This document shows, in pieces, positions 24,359 to 32,825 of a DNA stretch of 64,000 nucleotides. The notes beneath the pieces are model-generated. The model was not told where the DNA came from. It searched no databases and was given only the letters and a program-made list of their open reading frames with translations. The DNA is taken from the NCBI RefSeq assembly GCF_016429255.1, contig NZ_JAELUG010000001.1, positions 205,091 through 269,090 of the forward strand. The letters run 5' to 3'. The translations under genes were made by a program, and so were the position numbers. The DNA is from Rhizobium sp. ASV8 (GTDB taxonomy: Bacteria; Pseudomonadota; Alphaproteobacteria; Rhizobiales; Rhizobiaceae). Within the stretch, counting starts at the first letter, position 1, and each line of letters starts with the position of its first letter.

Positions 24359-25402
24359 TCAGACCTTCAGTTCGCGCCGCTCAGTTTCCGTTACCATGGC
24401 AAGATCCAGCACGCGCTGCAAGTTCGCCGCATGACGGAAGCTCGGATCCTGACTGCTACCGGTCATGACGGCCTCGGCGAACCGCTGGTAGTTGGTCGGG
24501 ACCGGCGGCACCTCGATGACTCTCCACGTCGCCGTTTCGACATCATCGCCAAGGCAGCCGCGCAGCTCGGAGCCGTTCGGATTGTGGGTCACTTCCAGGC
24601 CGCCGCGCTCACCATAGATGCGCAGCTTCAGCTCGTTCAGATGTCCCGTCGCCCAGCGGCTCGCATGCACGACACCGAGCGCGCCATTGGCGAAGTCGAC
24701 CGACATCGAGAAGCTGTCGTTGGCATCGAGCGTATATTCGCCGATCCGCTCGCCGGGGGCCTTGGCAAAGGTCTTCAGGCGCGCGAAGACATGATCGATA
24801 TCGGTCGCTGCGCCATAGGCGGCGAAGTCGAGAATGTGGATGCCGATATCGCCAAGGACGCCGTTCGAACCGTGACCGGTCGAAAGACGCCAGAGCCATC
24901 TGGATTCGCTGCGCCAATCGCCCCAGGCCTTCGAGACGAGCCAGCTCTGCAGATAAGACGCCTCCACGTGCCGGATCGTGCCGATCTCGCCCGAGATCAC
25001 CATCTCGCGCGCCTTCTGCAGCTGCGCGACATTGCGATAGGTCAGATTGACCATGTTGACGACCCCTGCCCTTTCGGCAGCTTCCGTCATCTCGAGTGCC
25101 TTTTCATAATCCTCTGCAAGCGGCTTCTCGCAGAGGACATGCTTGCCGGCGGCGAGCAAAGGCAGCGTTGTTGGATGGTGCGCCTTGTCCGGCGTGACGT
25201 TGGTCGCCGCATCGAACTCGCCCCAGGCCAGCGCCTCGTCCAGTGACGAGAAACGCTTCTTGATGTCGAATATATCGCAAAAGGCCTTGAGCCTCGTTGC
25301 GTCCGTATCGACGGCGCCGACCACTTCGACGCCCGGAATGCGGGCAAAATGTTCCACATGGTTCTTCGCCATGCTGCCCGTGCCAAGTACTATGAGACGC
25401 AT
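24359..25402 (-). CDS. thuB: ThuB-type Gfo/Idh/MocA family oxidoreductase
   Basis: A 347-residue NAD(P)-dependent oxidoreductase: nucleotide-binding VLGTGSMAKNHVEHF at the N-terminus, CEKPLAEDYEKALEM with the conserved Glu-Lys-Pro near residue 93, and the C-terminal sheet domain. In Sinorhizobium and Agrobacterium ThuB works with ThuA in trehalose and related disaccharide use, by oxidation to the 3-keto sugar. It starts eight bases after the thuA gene, so the two are one operon. The name rests on pairing with thuA; another keto-sugar specificity is possible. Confidence 0.8.
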   Translation of the reverse strand: MRLIVLGTGSMAKNHVEHFARIPGVEVVGAVDTDATRLKAFCDIFDIKKRFSSLDEALAWGEFDAATNVTPDKAHHPTTLPLLAAGKHVLCEKPLAEDYEKALEMTEAAERAGVVNMVNLTYRNVAQLQKAREMVISGEIGTIRHVEASYLQSWLVSKAWGDWRSESRWLWRLSTGHGSNGVLGDIGIHILDFAAYGAATDIDHVFARLKTFAKAPGERIGEYTLDANDSFSMSVDFANGALGVVHASRWATGHLNELKLRIYGERGGLEVTHNPNGSELRGCLGDDVETATWRVIEVPPVPTNYQRFAEAVMTGSSQDPSFRHAANLQRVLDLAMVTETERRELKV

Positions 25403-25410
25403 GGTGGACC

Positions 25411-26196
25411 TCAGCGATAACCGGCTTCGCCGGCCTGGTGCAGTCTAGGGCCGCGTTCGACGATCGGCTCCAGTGCTTTTTCGACCGGCACGTTCGGCGC
25501 ATCATGAATGCTCGTCTGGGTGCCGAGCGGGTTGTGAGCCCACTTCACGGAGTTGATCAGGACCTTGTGAACGGTGTCGTTGTGATAAGTCGGATAGGTC
25601 TCGTGGCCCGGGCGGAAGTAGAAGATATTGCCGGCACCACGGCGCCAGGTCATGCCGGAGCGGAAGACTTCCCCACCCTGGAACCAGGATATGAACACGG
25701 TTTCCAGCGGTTCCGGAACGGAGAACTGCTCGCCGTACATTTCCTCATTTTCCAGCTCGAAATGCTCGCCGAGGCCAGCTGCAATCGGATGACGGGGATT
25801 GATGACCCACAGGCGCTCGCGTTCGCCCGCTTCACGCCACTTCAGCGCGCAGGGTGTGCCCATCAGACGCTTGAAGATCTTGGAGAAATGGCCGGAATGC
25901 AGGACAATGAGGCCCATGCCTTCCCATACGCGCTTGGCAACGCGCTCGACCACTTCATCGCTGACGGCGCCGTGGTCCTTGTGGCCCCACCACAGCAGAA
26001 CGTCGGTATCCTTCAGCCGGGCTTCGCTCAGACCATGCTCCGGCTCCTGCAACGTTGCAGTCGTTGCTTCAATACCAGCGTCGGCGTTCAGTGCCTTGGC
26101 GATGGTGTTGTGCATGCCTTCCGGATAGATTTCGGCGACAACCTTGTTTGTTTGCTCGTGAATGTTTTCGCCCCATACGACGGCACGAATAGTCAT
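25411..26196 (-). CDS. thuA: ThuA-type trehalose utilisation protein
   Basis: A 261-residue ThuA protein with the flavodoxin-like/glutamine amidotransferase-like fold. Typical segments are [51 protein letters not shown] and [22 protein letters not shown]. Thu genes serve trehalose, maltitol and sucrose-type sugars in rhizobia and affect nodulation competitiveness. It is the first gene after a promoter with two LacI-type operators, and is followed by thuB. The classical thu locus includes its own ABC transporter immediately upstream; here a TetR/SMR pair separates thuAB from an ABC transporter. Confidence 0.87.
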   Translation of the reverse strand: MTIRAVVWGENIHEQTNKVVAEIYPEGMHNTIAKALNADAGIEATTATLQEPEHGLSEARLKDTDVLLWWGHKDHGAVSDEVVERVAKRVWEGMGLIVLHSGHFSKIFKRLMGTPCALKWREAGERERLWVINPRHPIAAGLGEHFELENEEMYGEQFSVPEPLETVFISWFQGGEVFRSGMTWRRGAGNIFYFRPGHETYPTYHNDTVHKVLINSVKWAHNPLGTQTSIHDAPNVPVEKALEPIVERGPRLHQAGEAGYR

Positions 26197-26242
26197 TGCG
26201 GCACTCCTTTTAATACCATTAGGTTTGAATAGTTTATGCGGT

Positions 26243-26256
26243 CCAAAGCGCTTTGG
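26243..26256 (-). promoter_or_regulatory. LacI-family operator O1 of thuA
   Basis: CCAAAGCGCTTTGG is a perfect 14-base palindrome with the CG centre typical of LacI-family operators, 47 bases upstream of the thuA start and downstream of the predicted transcription start. Confidence 0.75.
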
Positions 26257-26300
26257 GAAAACGCCGTATTACGAGCCTCCATCAACCCTTCCAGCGCAAG

Positions 26301-26328
26301 ACATAAAGCGTCCAAAGCGTTTTGACAA
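26301..26328 (-). promoter_or_regulatory. thuA promoter with embedded LacI operator O2
   Basis: On the minus strand TTGTCA and TTATGT are separated by 16 bases. The spacer and the -35 edge contain TCAAAACGCTTTGGA (26325-26311), a second copy of the O1 operator with one mismatched half. Two sites about 68 bases apart, centre to centre, allow repression by looping. Confidence 0.6.
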
Positions 26329-26361
26329 AGGCAAAAACAGCGATGAACAACACCTGTCTTT

Positions 26362-26703
26362 TCAGTGCGACACGGACTTTGAAAAGAGGTTGACGACCAA
26401 GACGCCGATGATGATCAGCGCCAGGCCAATGATGGCGGCAAGATCGAGCTTCTGTCGGAAAAACACCAGCCCGACCACCGAAATCAACACGATGCCGAGG
26501 GCACTCCAGATGGCATAGGCTATGCCGACCGGCATGACCCGCAACGTTACCGAAAGGCAATAGAAGGCAGCGGCATAGCAGACCACCAGCACGACCGTTG
26601 GGCCGAGACGCGTGAACTGCTGCGACATCTGCAACGCCGTCGTGCCGATCACTTCGAGCACGATCGCAACCATCAGCATTGCATAGACCGATGCGTTCGC
26701 CAT
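26362..26703 (-). CDS. SMR family multidrug efflux protein (EmrE/Sug-like)
   Basis: A 113-residue protein with four membrane helices of the small multidrug resistance family. The essential membrane glutamate is in AIVLEVIGTTALQMS near residue 16, and the second helix contains AYAIWSALGIVLISVVG, the family signature. SMR proteins exchange protons for quaternary ammonium compounds, guanidinium or polyamines as antiparallel dimers. It lies 19 bases after a TetR regulator gene in the same direction and is its clear target. Confidence 0.92.
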   Translation of the reverse strand: MANASVYAMLMVAIVLEVIGTTALQMSQQFTRLGPTVVLVVCYAAAFYCLSVTLRVMPVGIAYAIWSALGIVLISVVGLVFFRQKLDLAAIIGLALIIIGVLVVNLFSKSVSH

Positions 26704-26722
26704 TCCATTTTCTCCGATAATG

Positions 26723-27286
26723 TTAGAGCTGCGTCAGCTCAATCAGCCGCCCGATAAGTCTTTCACGCGCGCCTTCGTCCATGTCGTGGCTGCCGAGCAG
26801 GTCTGCGAGCCAGATCCCATCGGTTGCCAGCCTCACGATTGCCGCATCCACCGAGGAATCCGTACCCACATATTCCTCGCTGCGCCCGCGCACCCAGTCG
26901 CGCCAGCGCTGCCGCAATTGCGGTTCGCTGAGCAGCACCATGGTCACTTGCGCCCAGTCCTTCGTTCCCTGCGGCTGATCCCGCAACGCCAGGCAAGCGT
27001 GCAGATAACCACGGGTGAAGCGGCCATGCGGCATCGGATCGGCACGCATTGCCTCCTCGATCGCGGCATCAAGCCGTGCCAGCAAACTCTCGAACAGTGC
27101 CTCGAGAAGCATGTTCTTGCTGGGGAAGTGATGCAGCAAACCACCTTTGCTGACGCCGGAGGCGCCGGAAACGGCATCCAGCGTCACCGCAGTCATCCCC
27201 TTTTCGGAAGCAAGCCGCGCCGCCACGTCAAGCAATTGCTGGCGGACGAACAAGGGTTGCTTCTTCCTATGGTGCGCAGTGGACAT
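26723..27286 (-). CDS. TetR family regulator of the SMR pump
   Basis: A 187-residue TetR regulator. The helix-turn-helix covers residues 15-60 (LLDVAARLASEKGMTAVTLDAVSGASGVSKGGLLHHF) and the rest is a helical ligand-binding domain (SKNMLLEALFESLLARLDAAIEEAM). It precedes the SMR gene by 19 bases in the same direction, so it probably represses its own operon and is released by a cationic drug. It sits between the sugar ABC transporter and thuAB, which share the same strand. Confidence 0.9.
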   Translation of the reverse strand: MSTAHHRKKQPLFVRQQLLDVAARLASEKGMTAVTLDAVSGASGVSKGGLLHHFPSKNMLLEALFESLLARLDAAIEEAMRADPMPHGRFTRGYLHACLALRDQPQGTKDWAQVTMVLLSEPQLRQRWRDWVRGRSEEYVGTDSSVDAAIVRLATDGIWLADLLGSHDMDEGARERLIGRLIELTQL

Positions 27287-27382
27287 GGCGGCATAACATA
27301 CCAGTTGGACGGTTTCGTCAATGATCTGATTGATTGCTTCTAAGCCCTATTGATTTTGATTGATCCTCGTATCGCTCTCTCC

Positions 27383-28471
27383 TCAGTTGACGGAATGATG
27401 CGCGGCATCGCCCGCATCGAAAATGCTTACCTTCGTCGCCTCGACGGCAAAGGCGATCGGCGAACCTGTCGTGATGCTCGTCATGCCGGGATCGGTGCCA
27501 ATGATCTTCGAACCGTCCCTCAGCCTGACATGGACGAGCGAGCGGTCGCCGAGGCGTTCCACCGTCTCCACCTGCCCGGCGATATCACCCTTCTCGGTCG
27601 TAGTGACGACAAGATGCTCGGGCCGTATGCCAAGCGTCAGTCCCGAATTCTCCAGGCGGTTTAACGCCACAGCCGTGTTGATGACCGATCCATCCGGCAA
27701 GGTGGCGGTCGCCAGACCACCCGCCTCGCCAAGGCCGGCGATACTGATGAAATTCATGCCCGGCGAGCCGACGAACTGAGCAACGTAGCGCGTCGCGGGT
27801 CGCGTGTAGATCTCGACGGGTGAAGCCACCTGCTCGATTTTTTTGTTGTTCAGCAGCACGATGCGGTCTGCAAGCGTCATTGCTTCCACCTGGTCATGGG
27901 TGACGAATACCATCGTCGCACCCAGGCGCTCATGCAACTGTGCCAACTCGACGCGTGTTCGTGTGCGCAGGCCCGCATCGAGATTGGAGAGCGGCTCGTC
28001 GAAGAGGAAGACGTCGGGCTCGCGTACGATGGCACGGCCGATCGCGACACGCTGGCGCTGGCCACCCGATAGAGCCGAGGGCTTCCGATCCAGAAGATGC
28101 GGCATTTCGAGGATTTTTGCCGCCTCCTCGATGCGCCGATCGATCTCGGCTCTCGGCGTCTTGATGTTGCGCAGACCGAAGGACATGTTGTCGCGAACGG
28201 TCATATGCGGATAGAGCGCATAGGACTGGAAGACCATCGACACGCCGCGTTCGCCGGGCGGTAATTGATCGACACGCCGTCCGCCGATCCAGATTTCGCC
28301 GCTGGTGATCGACTCCAGACCCGCAATCATCCGCAGCAATGTCGACTTGCCGCAACCGGACCCGCCGAGAAAGACGACGAATTCGCCGCGCTCGATCGTC
28401 AGATCGATATCGTTGAGAACCTGCACAGCCCCGAAATGTTTGGTGAGGGACTTGATATTGATTCCTGCCAC
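27383..28471 (-). CDS. Carbohydrate ABC transporter ATPase (MalK/UgpC type)
   Basis: A 362-residue CUT1-type ATPase. Walker A GGSGCGKST, signature LSGGQRQRVAIGRAI, Walker B VFLFDEPLSNLD and the switch His in VFVTHDQ are all intact, followed by the C-terminal MalK OB-type regulatory domain (about residues 240-355; LTLGIRPEHLVV). The start codon is GTG at 28471, preceded by GGAGGAGCAA. It is the last gene of the transporter operon that begins with the binding protein at 31690. Confidence 0.92.
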   Translation of the reverse strand: MAGINIKSLTKHFGAVQVLNDIDLTIERGEFVVFLGGSGCGKSTLLRMIAGLESITSGEIWIGGRRVDQLPPGERGVSMVFQSYALYPHMTVRDNMSFGLRNIKTPRAEIDRRIEEAAKILEMPHLLDRKPSALSGGQRQRVAIGRAIVREPDVFLFDEPLSNLDAGLRTRTRVELAQLHERLGATMVFVTHDQVEAMTLADRIVLLNNKKIEQVASPVEIYTRPATRYVAQFVGSPGMNFISIAGLGEAGGLATATLPDGSVINTAVALNRLENSGLTLGIRPEHLVVTTTEKGDIAGQVETVERLGDRSLVHVRLRDGSKIIGTDPGMTSITTGSPIAFAVEATKVSIFDAGDAAHHSVN

Positions 28472-28569
28472 TTGCTCCTCCTGCGGAAAATTCGAACTTC
28501 GAAAGAACTGCCATTCTTCAAACCCGGCCTCCCGGCTCGTCGCCGATCAGACCGAGCTTCCGCATAAGT

Positions 28570-29445
28570 TTATTTGACGGCACCTGCAGCCACGCCGCGT
28601 GTCAGCGTGCGTTGGAAAATCAGGAAAAAGATCACCGTCGGCAAGATGCCGAGCAGCGAGGCCGCGGCAATCGCGGTTGGTTCCTGCGTATTGGACCCCG
28701 ACAGCACGCCCATGGCCACCGAGATGGTCTGGTTGTTGTTGGAAACCAGGAACACGAGCGGGATCAGGAACTCGTTCCAGGTCCAGATGAAGAAGAAGGT
28801 CGCCAGCACCGCAAGCGTTGGCCGCAGCACAGGCACGATCACGAGCCAGAGAATCTGCCAGCGCGTCGCATTGTCGATTTGCGCGGCCTCGATGATCTCG
28901 CGTGGAAACGTCGCCAAGACCGATGAGAGCAGATAAGTGCCGAAAGCAGTGTGAAGCACGCCGAGAATGATGATGACCGACAGCATCGAGTCGAACAGGC
29001 CCACTTGCTTGGCCATATAGTAGAGCGGATAGACCAGCGCCTCCTGCGGCGCCATGATCGCAATCAGCAGGATCACCAGCAGCGCCTGGCCACCACGCAC
29101 ACGGCCAATGCCGATAGCATAGGCATTGAGCAGGCTGAGCGTTACCGCCAGAACGGCCGTACATGCGCTGATCAAGATGCTGTTGAAGAGCTTCCGGGGG
29201 AAATCCACCGTTGTCCAGAAGTTCTTCAACGCGGTGAGATCGAAGCTCCGCGGGAAAGCGAGCGGACCGTTTGCGGCATAATCCGCCGCCGTCTTGATGG
29301 CATTGAAAGCCGCCAGAAAGAACGGGAAAAGCGTTGCGGCCAGGAAGACGAGCAGGATTGCCAGAACCACCCAGCGACCAAACCCCTTCTTCCGGCGATG
29401 ATCCGCCGACACGATCGGAGCGGAAAGTGAAGACGTCGCAGCCAT
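28570..29445 (-). CDS. Carbohydrate ABC transporter permease (MalG type)
   Basis: A 291-residue inner-membrane permease with six predicted helices. The EAA loop that contacts the ATPase is EIIEAAQIDNATRWQILWLVIVPVLRPTLAVL near residue 195. The N-terminus is cytoplasmic and basic (DHRRKKGFGRW). It starts one base after the end of the MalF-type gene, so the pair is translationally close. Confidence 0.92.
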   Translation of the reverse strand: MAATSSLSAPIVSADHRRKKGFGRWVVLAILLVFLAATLFPFFLAAFNAIKTAADYAANGPLAFPRSFDLTALKNFWTTVDFPRKLFNSILISACTAVLAVTLSLLNAYAIGIGRVRGGQALLVILLIAIMAPQEALVYPLYYMAKQVGLFDSMLSVIIILGVLHTAFGTYLLSSVLATFPREIIEAAQIDNATRWQILWLVIVPVLRPTLAVLATFFFIWTWNEFLIPLVFLVSNNNQTISVAMGVLSGSNTQEPTAIAAASLLGILPTVIFFLIFQRTLTRGVAAGAVK

Positions 29446-29446
29446 A

Positions 29447-30352
29447 TCAATGTCCCCCCGCGGATTGCTTCGATTGCATGCGCATGAAAAGGACGCCGAG
29501 CACGATGGTCATGACTGTTTGTAGCGTCGCGATCGCTGCGGCGTAGCCGACGCGGTTGGTCGTGAAGAAGTGATAGTAGGACAGGTAGGACGGTACCGTC
29601 GTCGCGTTGTCCGGTCCGCCCGATGTCAGAACGTAGATCGGCGCGAACACCTTCAGAGCCGCAATCAGCGTCGTCAAAGCGACCACGAAGATTTCAGGCA
29701 TCAGCATCGGAATGGTAATGGAGCGAAAGCGGCCGAACCAGCTCGCATTGTCGAGTTCGGCAGCCTCGTAGAGCGAAGGATCTACGCGCGCCAGCCCGGA
29801 CATGAACACGACGAGACAGTAGCCGACCTGCACCCAGACTATGACGGCGGAAACCGCCAGCAGCGCATAACTCGCATCGCCCAGCCAGTTCTTCGCCATG
29901 AAATCGAGACCGAGCGCCCGCAACACGGCGTTGATGATGCCGAAGGGATTGAGGATCCATGTCCATAGGACGCCCACCGTGGTCAGCGGCAGAATCTGCG
30001 GCAGATAGAAACCGGCGCGAAAGAAGCTCGACCAGGTCTCGTTGAATTGGGCAGCGATGTAGTCGAAGAGTACTGCGGCCAATACCAGCCCGAGAAGGAT
30101 GGGTACGATCGTCATCGAAATGATGAACAACAACGTGTGCTGCATCGACCCCCAAAACACGGAATCCTGAAGCAGCCGCTGATAGTTTTCGAAGCCGACA
30201 TAACGCGGCGAAATGTTGCCGCCCTTCCATGTCGTGAAGCTGATGGCCAAATTGGCAATCAGCGGAATGAGAACCACCAGTGCAAATCCCAGCATACCGG
30301 GGATGATATAGAGATAGTACCCCGCCTTACCTTCGCTGCCTGCCTTCACCAT
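29447..30352 (-). CDS. Carbohydrate ABC transporter permease (MalF type)
   Basis: A 301-residue CUT1 permease with six to seven helices and an EAA loop (PSLYEAAELDNASWFGRFRSITIPMLMPEI near residue 205). The start at 30352 is chosen because GGAGGAATTCG precedes it; an in-frame ATG upstream lacks a ribosome site. It lies 69 bases after the binding-protein gene. The operon order (binding protein, MalF, MalG, ATPase) is standard for CUT1 transporters. Confidence 0.92.
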   Translation of the reverse strand: MVKAGSEGKAGYYLYIIPGMLGFALVVLIPLIANLAISFTTWKGGNISPRYVGFENYQRLLQDSVFWGSMQHTLLFIISMTIVPILLGLVLAAVLFDYIAAQFNETWSSFFRAGFYLPQILPLTTVGVLWTWILNPFGIINAVLRALGLDFMAKNWLGDASYALLAVSAVIVWVQVGYCLVVFMSGLARVDPSLYEAAELDNASWFGRFRSITIPMLMPEIFVVALTTLIAALKVFAPIYVLTSGGPDNATTVPSYLSYYHFFTTNRVGYAAAIATLQTVMTIVLGVLFMRMQSKQSAGGH

Positions 30353-30421
30353 CGAATTCCTCCCTCCGATACGGCGAGGCGGCATCGAGCCGTCCCCGCC
30401 GTTGTGATTGTCGCCGATGAG

Positions 30422-31690
30422 TTACTGGGCCGCTTGGGCGTCGTCGTAAGGCTTCTTTACACGCTCGATGAACTGCTCGGGCGTGGTCGAGCCAGTCACC
30501 AGGCCGGTAGTCGCCTGGATCAGCAGCTCGTAATAGCCGGGCACCGGCCAATCCGGGTAAAGGCCGAGACCGCCCTTGCCGGAAATATTGCTGAAGAGCT
30601 CGACATTGCGCTTGCCGAGTTCGTCTTTGATCGCAGCCGGATCGGCGGCAATGGCGACGCCGCCAAGATTGGCCTGCTCGTTCTGGTTTTCCTTGCCGAG
30701 CACGAGATCGATGAACTCATAGGCGAGATCCTTGTTCTTGGAGCCCTTCGGCACCACGAACAGGTTTCCGGTCGAGCCGACGGTGTATTTTGGCGTCGGG
30801 AAGAGGAACTGGCTCCATTTGAAGTTTTTGATCGAGCCGGCGAAATTGCCGTTGTTCCAGGTGCCGCTGATAAACATCGGCGCCTTGCCGGATGAGAAGA
30901 GGTTGTCAGCACCGCCTGTGCCCTTCAGGCCGGTCGAATCCTTGGAGATGTAACCCTTGCCCACCCAGTCGACGATCTTCTTCGCGGCGAAGAGAAAGGG
31001 CTTGGTGTCTAGCGGTGCCTTGAGGCCCTGATAGTTGTTGACCCAGGTATCGTCGGCCTGTGTCAGCGCCAGCGTATAGAGCAGATGCTGTCCGTTCGAA
31101 TCCACCGTCCCCAGGGAAAGCGGCGTGATGCCCTTCTGCTTGAATGTATCGAGCGCGGCTTCGAATTCATCCAGCGTCGTCGGCACCTTCACGCCGTTCG
31201 CCTGGAACATGTCGATATTGTAGAAAACGGAGACAAATTCCGCATAGGCCGGAATGCCGATAATCGGACCCGAACCATAGGTGCCGTTGGCATCGTACTT
31301 GCTCAGTTGCATGCTGTTGTCGTTCAGGATCTTGTCCCAGCCACGCGACTTGAATTGATCGTCGAGCGGCGTCAGCAGCCCCTGGGACGCAACGAGACCG
31401 GCGGTGGCATTGCCCTTGTTGTATTCGAGCACATCCGGAGCCTGATCCGAATTGAGAATGAGGCTGCCGGCCTTCTGCAATTGCTCGAAAGTCTTCAGCT
31501 CGAAATTGACGGTGACATCAGGATGCTTGGCCTTCAGCTCGTCGAGAGCTTTCGTCCACGCCTTGGATTGAGGCGTGTCGGGCAGCTCGAACCACCAGAT
31601 ATTGAATGTCTTGCTCTGGGCTTGCGCCACGCCGGCAGCCAGCAGGAGCGACATGCCGGCTGTGATCGCCAGCTTCGAAAAAATATTCAT
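30422..31690 (-). CDS. Extracellular sugar-binding protein of ABC transporter
   Basis: A 422-residue family 1 solute-binding protein with a clear Sec signal peptide (residues 1-24, cleavage after AGVAQA). The mature part shows NIWWFELPDTPQSKAW, DVLEYNKGNATAG and GKAPMFISGTWNNGNF, typical of oligosaccharide binders rich in ligand-stacking aromatics. A strong GGAGGAGAATAT precedes the ATG. The isomerase and oxidoreductase genes upstream on the same strand suggest the sugar imported is processed by them. The ligand is unknown. Confidence 0.92.
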   Translation of the reverse strand: MNIFSKLAITAGMSLLLAAGVAQAQSKTFNIWWFELPDTPQSKAWTKALDELKAKHPDVTVNFELKTFEQLQKAGSLILNSDQAPDVLEYNKGNATAGLVASQGLLTPLDDQFKSRGWDKILNDNSMQLSKYDANGTYGSGPIIGIPAYAEFVSVFYNIDMFQANGVKVPTTLDEFEAALDTFKQKGITPLSLGTVDSNGQHLLYTLALTQADDTWVNNYQGLKAPLDTKPFLFAAKKIVDWVGKGYISKDSTGLKGTGGADNLFSSGKAPMFISGTWNNGNFAGSIKNFKWSQFLFPTPKYTVGSTGNLFVVPKGSKNKDLAYEFIDLVLGKENQNEQANLGGVAIAADPAAIKDELGKRNVELFSNISGKGGLGLYPDWPVPGYYELLIQATTGLVTGSTTPEQFIERVKKPYDDAQAAQ

Positions 31691-31924
31691 ATATTCTCCT
31701 CCACCTGCGAACCGTGACGGTTTCGAACCGACGACATGGCCCGCGCTGCCGTCGGCTTTTCCCTCATTGCTACCGGGGCATTCGCCCGTCTCTCGGGACG
31801 ATCAGCGAATGCTCGGCAGCTCCTCCATTTGGTTGCCCGTCTCGCGCAGAGCGTTGGTCACTCCACGCCTTTGATTAACGCACAACTTGCCTCCTAAATC
31901 GATGCAGATTCGCAAATACGCGCA
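31691..31924 (-). other. Intergenic region upstream of the sugar-binding protein
   Basis: 234 bases without a gene. GAACCGTGACGGTTTC at 31709-31724 is an odd-centred palindrome in the leader of the binding-protein gene and might be an operator or a leader hairpin. It does not match the palindrome beside the LacI gene. I see no clear promoter or terminator, so the operon may read through from the isomerase gene. Confidence 0.4.
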
Positions 31925-32818
31925 TTACTCGACGTATTCGCCGCCCCGGCTTCTCTTGAGATAGTTCAGGCCGTGAACCTGACCAGTCATCTCGAGCGCA
32001 TCGCGATAAACCGGATCGTGCCAACCCTCGATGTCGATCGAGCCGGTCCAGCCGGCAAGGCGCAGCTCGGAGATGATGTCGGTCCAGTTGCTGTCGCCGA
32101 AGCCCGGCGTGCGCATGAAGACGAACTTCTCCTTGCCGAAAATGCCGTGTTCCTTGATGACGTCCCAACGGATCGTCGCGTCCTTGCCGTGAACGTGGAA
32201 AATCTTAGCTGCCCATTTGCGGATCTGCGGCAGCGGCTCGATCAGATAGACCATCTGATGGCATGGCTCCCATTCCAGACCGATATTGTCGTCCGGGGTC
32301 TCGTTGAACATCAGTTCCCAGGCATCGGGATTATGGGCGATGTTCCAGTCGCCGGTCGCCCAGTTGCCGTCCATGGCGCAATTTTCGAAGGCGATCTTGA
32401 TGCCCTTGTCGGCAGCACGCTTGGCAAGCTCGTTCCAGACCTGCTTGTAGCGCGGCAGGCTGTCGGTGAGCGGCTTGTTGCGGATGCGGCCGGTAAAACC
32501 GGCAACGCAAGTGGCGCCAAAATGATGGGCATTGTCTATGCAGTCTTTCCATCCCTGCAGTGTCTGCAGGTCCATCTCGCGCTCTTCGAGCGGATTGCCG
32601 AACATGCCGAGGGTCGAGATGGTGATGTCGCGATCGCCAATGGCGTCGCGGCAGCGTTTGCCGAGATCCGCCAGATTTTGGCCGTTTGTGGTCTGCCAGA
32701 AGAAGGGCTCGAAGCTTTCGAAGCCGAGATCGGCGATCTTGGCGATATTCTCTGCGGCATCCTCGTTCGTCGCCCTGATCATCGTGCCGATGCGGATGGC
32801 CTTTGCCGGATTGGTCAT
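31925..32818 (-). CDS. Sugar phosphate isomerase/epimerase (xylose isomerase-like TIM barrel)
   Basis: A 297-residue TIM-barrel protein of the AP endonuclease 2/xylose isomerase-like group. Metal-site segments are visible: IAFENCAMDGNW, GLEWEPCHQM, FHVHGKDATIRWD and GSIDIEGWHDPVY, giving the Glu/Asp/His/Glu set. The start is the ATG at 32818. It lies seven bases after the Gfo/Idh/MocA gene, so they are one operon. Related proteins isomerise ketoses or act as 3-keto-glycoside lyases and hydrolases; with an oxidoreductase partner the latter is worth considering. Confidence 0.88.
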   Translation of the reverse strand: MTNPAKAIRIGTMIRATNEDAAENIAKIADLGFESFEPFFWQTTNGQNLADLGKRCRDAIGDRDITISTLGMFGNPLEEREMDLQTLQGWKDCIDNAHHFGATCVAGFTGRIRNKPLTDSLPRYKQVWNELAKRAADKGIKIAFENCAMDGNWATGDWNIAHNPDAWELMFNETPDDNIGLEWEPCHQMVYLIEPLPQIRKWAAKIFHVHGKDATIRWDVIKEHGIFGKEKFVFMRTPGFGDSNWTDIISELRLAGWTGSIDIEGWHDPVYRDALEMTGQVHGLNYLKRSRGGEYVE

Positions 32819-32825
32819 AATCTCA

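Noticed and set aside
31700..31760. A tRNA T-arm-like sequence (GGTTCGAAACC on the minus strand)
   Set aside because: No anticodon arm, D arm or acceptor stem can be folded around it; it is better explained as a palindrome in the leader of the binding-protein gene.
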